Assembly: GCA_009918225.1 (NCBI GenBank) | Contig: RGEP01000106.1 | Coordinates: 1-6,330 of the forward strand | DNA length: 6,330 bases | Direction: 5' to 3' | DNA from: Betaproteobacteria bacterium | Lineage (GTDB): Bacteria > Pseudomonadota > Gammaproteobacteria > Burkholderiales > Burkholderiaceae_C | Shown: piece after piece, positions 1 through 5,401 of the stretch | Position numbering within the stretch: position 1 is the stretch's first letter | How the letters are laid out: each line of letters starts with the position of its first letter | Notes under the pieces: model-generated | What the model was told of the DNA's origin: nothing | The model's input: only the letters and a program-made list of their open reading frames with translations | Database searches by the model: none | Program-made: the position numbers and the translations under genes

Positions 1-164
1 CCAACGAGAGTGCGGCCTTGGCCAAGGCGCGTGAGGAAGAGGAAATCTTTCGGGTGCTGGAGCGCGACATGGTGCTGCAGATCGTGCGCCGCTTGGAGGC
101 GGTGGTCGTGCCCCCAGAGCCGCCGGTGGCGGGCCCTTCCACCACACCGGCCGCGGGGCGCTAG
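1..164 (+). CDS. lptE: LptE, LPS-assembly lipoprotein, C-terminal part (5' end outside window)
   Basis: Reading from base 3 in the frame that ends at TAG 162-164 gives 53 residues. They start NESAALAKAREEEE and continue through RDMVLQIVRRLEAV to a Pro/Ala-rich tail. The acidic helix followed by 'R-D-M-x-x-Q-I-x-R-R-L' is the usual C-terminal helix of LptE (formerly RlpB). LptE is an outer-membrane lipoprotein that plugs the LptD barrel and helps deliver LPS to the outer leaflet. The lipobox and the core fold lie upstream of the window and cannot be checked. The Pro/Thr/Ala tail after residue 36 is probably disordered. holA starts 5 bases after the stop, an arrangement common in proteobacteria (often leuS-lptE-holA), which supports the call. 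Only the C-terminus is visible, so the identification rests on the helix motif and the neighbour. Confidence 0.85.
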   Translation, partial: NESAALAKAREEEEIFRVLERDMVLQIVRRLEAVVVPPEPPVAGPSTTPAAGR

Positions 165-169
165 CCGCC

Positions 170-1240
170 ATGCAATTGCGCGGTGATCAACTCAGCGTCC
201 ACCTGGACAAGGTGGGCGCGAGCCTGCGCCCGGTGTACGTGATCCATGGTGACGACGCCTTGCTGACCCAGGAGGCGGGTGATGCGTTGCGCCAGGCAGC
301 GCGATCAGCGGGCTACACCGACCGGCAGGTGCACACGGTGAGCGGCGCTCACTTTGATTGGAGCGCGGTCTTGGCCAGTGCTCGGGCCATGAGCCTCTTC
401 GCTGAGCGACAGCTCATCGAGATTCGCATTCCCTCGGGCAAGCCGGGCAAAGAGGGTTCGCAAGCCTTGCAGCAGTACTGCGAGGCCCTGAGCGAGGATG
501 TGTGCACCCTGGTGTTTCTGCCTCGCTTGGGCCGCGAGCAGCTGGGCAGTGCCTGGTTCACGGCTTTGGATGCGGCCGGCGTGAGCCTGCGAATCGACCC
601 GGTGGAGCGCAAGGACCTGCCCGCTTGGATGGCCAAGCGCCTGGCGGCGCAGGGCCTGGATGTGGGGCAGGGCGAGCAGGCCCAGCGCATCTTGTCTTTT
701 TTGGCCGATCGGGTGGAGGGCAATCTGTTGGCTGCCCACCAAGAGATCCAGAAGTTGGCACTGCTGCACCCACCGGGCCCCCTGACCTGGCAGCAGGTGG
801 AGGACGCGGTGCTCAATGTGGCCCGCTATGACGTGTTCAAGCTGTCTGAAGCGGTGCTGGCTTGCCAGTCAGCCCGTGCACAACGCATGTTGCACGGCCT
901 GCGTGCTTCGGGGGAGGCTGCGGTGCTGGTGCACTGGACCCTGGCGGAAGACCTGCGCGCCTTGTGGCGCGTGAAGGACGCCTTGCAGCAGGGCAAGCCC
1001 CTTCCCATGGCCCTGCGGGAGCAGCGCGTGTGGGGCTTGAAGGAGCGCTTGTTTGAGCGCGTGGCGCCGCGGGTGACCAGCGACGAACTGGCCGCCTTGG
1101 TGCATGCGGCCAGCGTGGTCGATGGGGTGGTCAAAGGCCTGAGAGACCCGGCGTGGCCACACGACCCGTGGCAGGCCTTGGAGCGCCTGATGGCTCAGGC
1201 ACTGACCTGCTTCAAGCCGATTTACGCGAACGCGCGATAA
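170..1240 (+). CDS. holA: DNA polymerase III subunit delta (clamp-loader wrench)
   Basis: This 356-residue protein has the usual length of HolA. Delta is the clamp-loader subunit that opens the beta sliding clamp; it works with gamma/tau and delta' in the cytoplasm during replication. The N-terminal domain shows the degenerate P-loop region PVYVIHGDDALLTQEA (about 21-36), where E. coli-type delta has a similar 'L-x-x-G-x-D-x-L-L' signature without a functional Walker A. It is followed by SLFAERQLIEIRIP (75-88), the region that contacts the clamp. RVEGNLLAAHQEIQKLALL (181-199) is the most diagnostic stretch. The helical C-terminal collar domain covers about 212-345. ATG 170 is chosen because MQLRGDQL leads directly into the family N-terminus. 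No good Shine-Dalgarno is present (only GGGG at 155-158, 11 bases away), so translation probably depends on coupling to lptE, whose stop is 5 bases upstream. The last 29 bases overlap the 3' end of the opposing dsbA gene. Confidence 0.96.
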   Translation: MQLRGDQLSVHLDKVGASLRPVYVIHGDDALLTQEAGDALRQAARSAGYTDRQVHTVSGAHFDWSAVLASARAMSLFAERQLIEIRIPSGKPGKEGSQALQQYCEALSEDVCTLVFLPRLGREQLGSAWFTALDAAGVSLRIDPVERKDLPAWMAKRLAAQGLDVGQGEQAQRILSFLADRVEGNLLAAHQEIQKLALLHPPGPLTWQQVEDAVLNVARYDVFKLSEAVLACQSARAQRMLHGLRASGEAAVLVHWTLAEDLRALWRVKDALQQGKPLPMALREQRVWGLKERLFERVAPRVTSDELAALVHAASVVDGVVKGLRDPAWPHDPWQALERLMAQALTCFKPIYANAR

Positions 1241-1886
1241 GGGCGTCGGCCACCTGAAGGGCCCGCTCGTTGCTGCCGGTCATGGAACCGGCGGTAAGGA
1301 ATCGGCCAGCGATGCCCAGGGCTGGCACGCCTTCGAGCCCGTAGGCCTGGGACAGTTGTTGGCTTTGCTTGACCTTGGACGCTACGCCGAAGGCGTTGAA
1401 GGCCTCGCTGAACTTCTGCTTGTCCACGCCCTGTTCCGCCACGAAAGCGGCGATGTCGTCAAACTTGTCCAAGCGACGGCGCTGCACATGCAGCGCCGCG
1501 AAGATGCGCTTGTGCACGGTGTTGAGCTGGCCCAGTGCTTCGAGCGCGAAGAACATCCGCGCGTGGGCCTCGTGCAGCGCACCAAACACCACCGGCATGC
1601 GCCGAAACGCCACATCGGCGGGCAGCTTGGCCGACCAGACATCCAGCGCGGGCTCCAGCGCGTGGCAGTGCGGGCAGCCGTACCAGAAGAACTCGACCAC
1701 ATCGATCTTGCCGTGGCCGGGTACCGGGGCGGGGTTGCCCAGGCGGCGGAAGTCGCGTCCTTCAATGAAGTCGCCCTGACCTTGGGCCTGGGCCTGTGGG
1801 TTCAGCACGCTCAGGCCACCGACAGCGGTCACCGTCCAGGCGGAGGCTGCCACGGCGTGGCGGTTGAGGAAGTCGCGTCGGTTCAT
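1212..1886 (-). CDS. dsbA: DsbA-type thiol:disulfide interchange protein, periplasmic
   Basis: This 224-residue thioredoxin-fold oxidoreductase should put disulfide bonds into exported proteins in the periplasm. The active site is CPHC at 71-74, within VVEFFWYGCPHCHALEP, the classic DsbA motif. The cis-proline loop is GVPAL with Pro188. The helical insertion lies between them (about 100-175). The N-terminus is an export signal: MNRRDFLN, a hydrophobic stretch (about 11-28) and a likely cleavage after AQA (32-34). The RR-D-F-L sequence resembles a Tat motif. ATG 1886 is chosen over a TTG at 1937: it has GGAGT (1891-1895) at good spacing and puts the signal peptide at the very N-terminus, whereas the TTG start would add 17 residues including a PPPP run. 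It is the third gene after argS and the SPOR gene and is probably co-transcribed with them. Its 3' end overlaps holA, which runs the other way. The DsbA/C/G-like family is certain; DsbA is preferred because of CPHC and the absence of a dimerisation domain. Confidence 0.93.
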   Translation of the reverse strand: MNRRDFLNRHAVAASAWTVTAVGGLSVLNPQAQAQGQGDFIEGRDFRRLGNPAPVPGHGKIDVVEFFWYGCPHCHALEPALDVWSAKLPADVAFRRMPVVFGALHEAHARMFFALEALGQLNTVHKRIFAALHVQRRRLDKFDDIAAFVAEQGVDKQKFSEAFNAFGVASKVKQSQQLSQAYGLEGVPALGIAGRFLTAGSMTGSNERALQVADALIARSRKSA

Positions 1887-1890
1887 GCTC

Positions 1891-1895
1891 ACTCC
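1891..1895 (-). promoter_or_regulatory. Ribosome binding site that decides the dsbA start
   Basis: GGAGT, extending to GGAGTGAG, stands 4 bases before ATG 1886 on the minus strand. It supports the 224-residue DsbA over the longer TTG-initiated reading frame from 1937. Confidence 0.7.
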
Positions 1896-1909
1896 GGGTT
1901 CATCAAGCA

Positions 1910-1930
1910 GGGCGAGGGGAGGGGGTGGGG
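1910..1930 (+). other. Four-run G-quadruplex motif between SPOR gene and dsbA
   Basis: The plus strand reads GGG (1910-1912), CGA, GGGG (1916-1919), A, GGGGG (1921-1925), T, GGGG (1927-1930). These are four runs of at least three G with loops of 3, 1 and 1 bases, which fits the standard G3+N1-7 intramolecular quadruplex pattern and is of the short-loop class known to be very stable in vitro. It lies in the 47-base gap between the SPOR stop and the dsbA start, on the template strand for the minus-strand operon; the operon mRNA is therefore C-rich here. Whether it folds or matters in the cell is not shown by the sequence. Confidence 0.6.
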
Positions 1931-1933
1931 CGC

Positions 1934-2599
1934 TCAAGGCGCTGCGCTGCGCTCCACGCGCACCAGGCTGACCTCGATGCCCGAGGCCTGCAGGCGGTCC
2001 ATGGGGCCTTGTGTTTCCTCGCGGGTTTCGTAGGGGCCCACGCGCACGCGGAACACCGGGCGGCCGCCCTGTTCGCGCTCGGAGATGCGCGCGGCAAAGC
2101 CCAGCATCGCCAGGCGGGCCCGCTGCTGCTCGGCGTCTTCGGCCTTGCTGAAGGCCCCGGCCTGGATGAACAGGCCGGTGACCTCGGGCCTCGAGTCGAG
2201 CGCTGCGGGGCCCCGCGCGGCTGCACCCGCGGCTGATCCAGCAGCCGAACCCGATGCCGTCCCCGTTGCCGAAGCCGGTGCAGGGGCTGTGGACCCTGTG
2301 GATGCGGGCGGTGCACCCGCAGCGCCGGCAGCGGCGCCGCCCGCACCCTCGCCTTCAGCCGCAGGTGCTGAGGCTGCCGAGGCGGGCACGCCAGCCTTGC
2401 CAGCCAGCGGTGCATTGGGGTTCCAGTTCTTGTTGCGCTCGGCTTCGGCGCTGTCTTGGTCGGCCGTGCGCTGCGGCAGCTTGTCGATGAAGGGCACCGG
2501 TACCTTGCTCACATACAGCGCCACGGCCAGGGCCACGCCCAGGCCCACCACCAAACCGATCACCAGGCCGATGAGGGTGCCACCCCGCTGCGCTTTCAT
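1934..2599 (-). CDS. SPOR-domain inner-membrane protein, FtsN-like layout
   Basis: This 221-residue bitopic protein has a short cytoplasmic start (MKAQRGG), one membrane helix (about 8-30, GTLIGLVIGLVVGLGVALAV), and a KVPVPFIDK segment just outside it. A long low-complexity Ala/Pro/Gly/Ser linker (about 68-132) leads to a C-terminal SPOR domain (about 141-217). The SPOR signatures are FIQAGAF (144-150) and FRVRVGPY (183-190), followed by REETQGPMDRL. SPOR domains bind glycan strands stripped of stem peptides at the division septum, so the likely site of action is the periplasmic side of the septal ring. The layout matches FtsN, but the sequence does not show whether this is the functional FtsN or another SPOR protein, so no symbol is given. 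The start codon overlaps the argS stop (ATGA), and a strong GGAGG sits inside the end of argS. The product is named from domain content. Confidence 0.9.
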   Translation of the reverse strand: MKAQRGGTLIGLVIGLVVGLGVALAVALYVSKVPVPFIDKLPQRTADQDSAEAERNKNWNPNAPLAGKAGVPASAASAPAAEGEGAGGAAAGAAGAPPASTGSTAPAPASATGTASGSAAGSAAGAAARGPAALDSRPEVTGLFIQAGAFSKAEDAEQQRARLAMLGFAARISEREQGGRPVFRVRVGPYETREETQGPMDRLQASGIEVSLVRVERSAAP

Positions 2600-4338
2600 G
2601 CGGCGGCCTCCGCGCTGGCGGCACGCTCCAGGCGCTGCGGTGCCGCCACACCGACCATGGCCAGCGCATTGGCCAGCACCTGCCGCGTGGCCTGCAACAA
2701 GGCCAGGCGCGCGCGCGCCAGTTCTGCGTCGCTGACCAAGAAGCGCTCGGCGGCGTAGTAGCTGTGGAAGGCGCCGGCCAGGTCGCGCGCGTAGAAGGCC
2801 ACGTCGTGTGGCGCGAGGTCTTGGGCGGCGCTGGTGAGCATGTCGGGGTACTGGGCCAACTTGAGCATGAGGGCGGTCTCGGTGGGGGCGGTGAGCAGGC
2901 TCAACTGGGCATCGGCCAGCCGGCTGAGTTGGCCACCGCCTTGTGTGTACTGCTCCAGCACGGAGCAGATGCGCGCGTGGGCGTACTGCACGTAGAAGAC
3001 CGGGTTCTCATCATTTTGCTGCAGGGCCAAGTCCACATCGAAGGTGAACTCGGTGTCGGCCTTGCGGCTGATCAGGAAGAAGCGCACCGCGTCGCGGCTG
3101 GTCCAGTCGATGAGGTCGCGCAGCGTGACATAGCTGCCCGCGCGCTTGGAGATCTTGACCTCCTGCCCGCCCTTCATCACCGTGACCATCTTGTGCAGCA
3201 CGTAATCGGGCCAGCCGGCCGGAATGCCCACCCCGGCGGCCTGCAGGCCTGCCCGTACGCGGGCGATGGTGCCGTGGTGGTCGCTGCCCTGCACATTGAT
3301 GACCTGCGCAAAGCCGCGCTCCCACTTGTGGATGTGATAGGCCACATCGGGTACGAAGTAGGTGTAGCCGCCTTGCATTTCGCGGCCCTCGGCATCGACC
3401 GTGGCCGACTTGCGCATCACGCGGTCTTTGTCGTCGCCGTAGTCGGTGGAGCGCAGCCACAACGCGCCCCCGTCTTCATAGGTCTTGCCCGCGGCCACCA
3501 AGCGCTGCACGGCTTGCTCGACCCGGCCACTGCTGTAGAGGCTGGACTCTAGGTAGTAGTGGTCGAAGCGCACCCCAAAGGCTTGCAGGTCCAGGTCCTG
3601 TTCGTGGCGCAGGTAGGCCACGGCGAACTGGCGGATCGAGTCCAGGTCGTCAACATTGCCACTGGCGGTGTAGCTGCGGTCGTCGGCGGTCACGGTGGCG
3701 CGGGCCAGGAAGTCGCGCGCAATGTCGGCGATGTAGTCGCCGTTGTAGGCGGCTTCGGGCCATTGGGCATCGCCAGGCTTGAGGCCGTGCGCACGCGCTT
3801 GTACGGACAGCGCCAGGGTGGCGATCTGCACCCCTGCGTCGTTGTAATAGAACTCGCGCTGCACCTGCGCGCCCTGCGACTCGAGCAGGTTGCACAAAGC
3901 ATCGCCCAGGGCGGCTTGCCGGCCATGGCCCACGTGCAGAGGGCCGGTGGGGTTGGCCGAGACAAACTCCACCATGACCCGCTGGCCGCTGATGGCCTGG
4001 CGCCCGAAGCAGTCACCTTGCTGCAGCACCTCGGTCACCACGGTTTGGCGCGCTTCGGGTTTGAGCACCAGGTTGATGAAGCCCGGCCCGGCGATGTCCA
4101 GGCTTTGGACCCACTGTTGGACCGCTGTTTGCGCTTTGAGGGCGTCCACCAGGGCCTGGGCCAGGGCGCGTGGGTTTTGTTTGAGCGGGCGGGCCAGGGC
4201 CATGGCGGCCGTGACCGCCAGGTCGCCGTGGGCCGCTTGGCGCGGCGATTCGAAGGCCAGGGCCAAGCCGTGGCCGGGCGCAATCGAGCCCACCGCCGCT
4301 TCCAGCGCGGCCTGCAGGGCTTGCTTGACGTGGATCAT
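2596..4338 (-). CDS. argS: Arginyl-tRNA synthetase
   Basis: This 580-residue class I aminoacyl-tRNA synthetase has the normal ArgRS length. In the cytoplasm it charges tRNA-Arg with arginine using ATP. Order of parts: an N-terminal additional domain that recognises the tRNA (about 1-115); the catalytic Rossmann fold with SANPTGPLHVGHGRQA (128-142), where HVGH (135-138) is the HIGH box; YYNDAG (164-169); INVQGSDHHGTIARV (347-361); a KISKRAGSYVTLRDLI segment (395-410) that acts as a KMSKS-type loop; and the helical anticodon-binding domain with NPVFYVQYAHARICSVL (445-461). Many ArgRS enzymes, including that of E. coli, lack the canonical KMSK lysine; this one has KISK. An in-frame TAG at 4348-4350 means ATG 4338 is the first available ATG, and MIHVKQAL fits the family. 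No Shine-Dalgarno is visible. The LysR stop is 21 bases upstream, and the SPOR gene overlaps the 3' end. Confidence 0.98.
   Translation of the reverse strand: MIHVKQALQAALEAAVGSIAPGHGLALAFESPRQAAHGDLAVTAAMALARPLKQNPRALAQALVDALKAQTAVQQWVQSLDIAGPGFINLVLKPEARQTVVTEVLQQGDCFGRQAISGQRVMVEFVSANPTGPLHVGHGRQAALGDALCNLLESQGAQVQREFYYNDAGVQIATLALSVQARAHGLKPGDAQWPEAAYNGDYIADIARDFLARATVTADDRSYTASGNVDDLDSIRQFAVAYLRHEQDLDLQAFGVRFDHYYLESSLYSSGRVEQAVQRLVAAGKTYEDGGALWLRSTDYGDDKDRVMRKSATVDAEGREMQGGYTYFVPDVAYHIHKWERGFAQVINVQGSDHHGTIARVRAGLQAAGVGIPAGWPDYVLHKMVTVMKGGQEVKISKRAGSYVTLRDLIDWTSRDAVRFFLISRKADTEFTFDVDLALQQNDENPVFYVQYAHARICSVLEQYTQGGGQLSRLADAQLSLLTAPTETALMLKLAQYPDMLTSAAQDLAPHDVAFYARDLAGAFHSYYAAERFLVSDAELARARLALLQATRQVLANALAMVGVAAPQRLERAASAEAAA
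2607..2611 (-). promoter_or_regulatory. Ribosome binding site of the SPOR gene, inside the argS 3' end
   Basis: GGAGG lies 7 bases before ATG 2599 on the minus strand and within the last codons of argS (the Ala/Glu/Ala tail). Together with the ATGA stop/start overlap at 2596-2599, it indicates coupled translation from a shared mRNA and confirms the start. Confidence 0.75.
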
Positions 4339-4344
4339 GCCGCG

Positions 4345-4350
4345 ATTCTA
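4345..4350 (-). promoter_or_regulatory. TAGAAT, possible -10 box just upstream of argS
   Basis: On the minus strand TAGAAT (5 of 6 to TATAAT) ends 6 bases before the argS ATG. Transcription from it would start at or next to the A of the ATG and give a leaderless mRNA. No -35-like hexamer is found at 16-18 bases (the candidates are GC-rich), and there is no TG extension. This is a weak candidate. Confidence 0.25.
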
Positions 4351-4359
4351 GGTGGGGGC

Positions 4360-5283
4360 CTAGGCAGGGCTGCCCATGGGGCCGTTCCAGTATTGCGGGT
4401 CGCCCCAGGTGGCTTTGAGGAAGTCGATCCACAGGCGCACCCTCAGGGGTTGGTGCCGAGCATGGGCAAACACCGCATACACCCCGTTTGGCGGGGCGGC
4501 GTTGGCCGCCAGCACCTCGACGAGGCGGCCTTCGGCCAGGTCTTGGCGCACCTCCCACGCGCTGCGCCAGGCAATGCCCAAGCCCGCCAGGCACCACGCA
4601 TGCAGCACCTGCCCGTCGCTGCAGTCCACCCGCCCGCGCGGTCGCAAGTGCATGATCTGGCCACCCGACTGAAAGGCCCAGCCGCGGGTTTGGCTGGCCT
4701 CGCTGCTCAAGACCAAAGCGTCGTGGTTCTGCAGGTCTTGGGGCGTGCGGGGCGTGCCGCGCCGCGCCACATAGGCTGGCGCGGCCACGCACAGTCGGCG
4801 GTTGTCGGCCAAGCGCACCGACACCAGGCTGGAATCGGGCAGGTCGCCCACGCGTATGGCGCAGTCGTAGCCTTCATGCACGATGTCGATGACCCGATCG
4901 GCCAGGTTCAATGACAAGGACACTTCTGGGTGTTGGGCCAGAAAGCGCGGCACCAAGGGCGCCACGTGTCGGCGGCCATAACCCGCCGGGGCGGTGATGC
5001 GCAGGTGGCCGCTGGCCTTCACACCGCCGGCGCTGACGCTGGCTTCGGCATTGGCCAGTTCGCCCAGCAGGCGCTGGCAGTCCTCCAAGAAGGCGCTGCC
5101 TTCGTGGGTAAGGCTCAGGCGGCGCGTGGTGCGCTGCATCAGCTTGACGCCCAAGCGGGCTTCCAGGGCGTCCAGCCGCCGGCCGATGACGGCAGGGGCC
5201 ACTCCTTCGGCCTGGGCTGCGGCGGTGAGGCTGCCGCGGGCCACCACGGCCACGAAGGATTCGATTTGCTTGAGGCGGTCCAC
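4360..5283 (-). CDS. LysR-family transcriptional regulator, CrgA/DmlR-like
   Basis: This 307-residue protein has the standard LysR-type layout. A winged helix-turn-helix covers about 1-60 (DRLKQIESFVAVVARGSLTAAAQ, then VAPAVIGRRLDALEARLGVKLMQRTTRRLSLTHEG). A linker helix follows (about 60-88), then a periplasmic-binding-protein-like effector domain (about 92-291), beginning GHLRITAPAGYGRRHVAPLVPRF and ending RVRLWIDFLK. This effector-domain style is typical of the large CrgA/DmlR/AaeR-like subgroup. The recognition helix reads APAVIGRRLDALE where many relatives have SPSAVSRxIxxLE. The start is GTG 5283: it fits the family start (MDRLKQIESF), and no ATG lies between it and the in-frame stop at 5302-5304. 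The ribosome site is poor. It is divergent from glcB across an AT-rich spacer with a LysR-type operator. It probably regulates itself and glcB; this, and the effector (perhaps a small organic acid), are inferences from position only. Confidence 0.93.
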   Translation of the reverse strand: MDRLKQIESFVAVVARGSLTAAAQAEGVAPAVIGRRLDALEARLGVKLMQRTTRRLSLTHEGSAFLEDCQRLLGELANAEASVSAGGVKASGHLRITAPAGYGRRHVAPLVPRFLAQHPEVSLSLNLADRVIDIVHEGYDCAIRVGDLPDSSLVSVRLADNRRLCVAAPAYVARRGTPRTPQDLQNHDALVLSSEASQTRGWAFQSGGQIMHLRPRGRVDCSDGQVLHAWCLAGLGIAWRSAWEVRQDLAEGRLVEVLAANAAPPNGVYAVFAHARHQPLRVRLWIDFLKATWGDPQYWNGPMGSPA

Positions 5284-5314
5284 GCTCGTGATTATTGACT
5301 TTTACGCACGAATC

Positions 5315-5335
5315 TTTATCAATTTCTCCGATTAA
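5315..5335. promoter_or_regulatory. Candidate LysR-type operator, ATC-N9-GAT / T-N11-A
   Basis: ATC (5318-5320) and GAT (5330-5332) are separated by 9 bases, so T5319 and A5331 form the T-N11-A core typical of LysR regulators. Symmetry extends to TTtATC / GATtAA around centre 5325 (five of six positions pair). It is the most symmetric LysR-like site I found in the spacer, about 77 bases before the glcB ATG. It overlaps the -10 of one glcB promoter candidate and the possible -35 of the LysR gene, which would suit autorepression. Confidence 0.55.
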
Positions 5336-5389
5336 TACGGTTTTATGGTTGGAATACAGTAACGCCCTTTGTGTGTTCCGATTCCCCGC

Positions 5390-5394
5390 GAGGA
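5390..5394 (+). promoter_or_regulatory. Ribosome binding site of glcB
   Basis: GAGGA stands 7 bases before ATG 5402, a good match and spacing, and supports that start. Confidence 0.7.
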
Positions 5395-5401
5395 TCCCGA
5401 C

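Larger units (their letters stand above)
5284..5401. promoter_or_regulatory. Divergent promoter region between the LysR gene and glcB
   Basis: This 118-base spacer is far more AT-rich than the flanking genes: bases 5291-5360 are 31% G+C by direct count. Two plus-strand promoter candidates for glcB can be read: TTGACT (5295-5300) with TATCAA (5317-5322) at 16 bases, and TTAATA (5332-5337) with TACAGT (5355-5360) at 17 bases. On the minus strand TTGATA (5322 to 5317) resembles a -35 box for the LysR gene, but no well-spaced -10 follows. TCCGATT occurs twice, at 5327-5333 and 5377-5383, exactly 50 bases apart. The spacer contains a LysR-type operator (see separate entry). I see no terminator. 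Confidence 0.75.

Noticed and set aside
1212..1300. Search for an intrinsic terminator shared by holA and dsbA
   Set aside because: No GC-rich hairpin followed by a T run on either strand was found by eye around the overlap.
1356..2033. 225-codon open frame on the plus strand over dsbA and the SPOR gene
   Set aside because: Antisense shadow spanning two real genes and their spacer; no domain recognised.
2280..2350. GC-rich repetitive stretch that looks like a short tandem repeat
   Set aside because: It is the Ala/Pro/Gly linker of the SPOR protein in frame; the units are imperfect and explained by amino-acid bias.
2085..2735. 216-codon Ala/Pro-rich open frame on the plus strand over the SPOR gene and argS end
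   Set aside because: Its composition is simply the complement of the Ala/Gly linker codons of the SPOR gene.
2764..3552. 262-codon open frame on the plus strand antisense to argS
   Set aside because: Shadow of conserved ArgRS codons, with no motif and no ribosome site that would mark a gene.
4358..4380. Closely packed palindromes GCCTAGGC (4358-4365), GGGC-T-GCCC (4367-4375) and CCCATGGG (4373-4380) at the LysR gene end
   Set aside because: Considered as a terminator or attachment site. Stems are only 4 bases, there is no U tract on either strand, and most of it codes for the LysR C-terminus, so it is probably composition.
3559..4914. 451-codon open frame on the plus strand, antisense to argS and the LysR gene
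   Set aside because: It spans two unrelated, clearly real genes and has the His/Gly/Gln/Val-rich composition typical of the antisense of high-G+C coding sequence.
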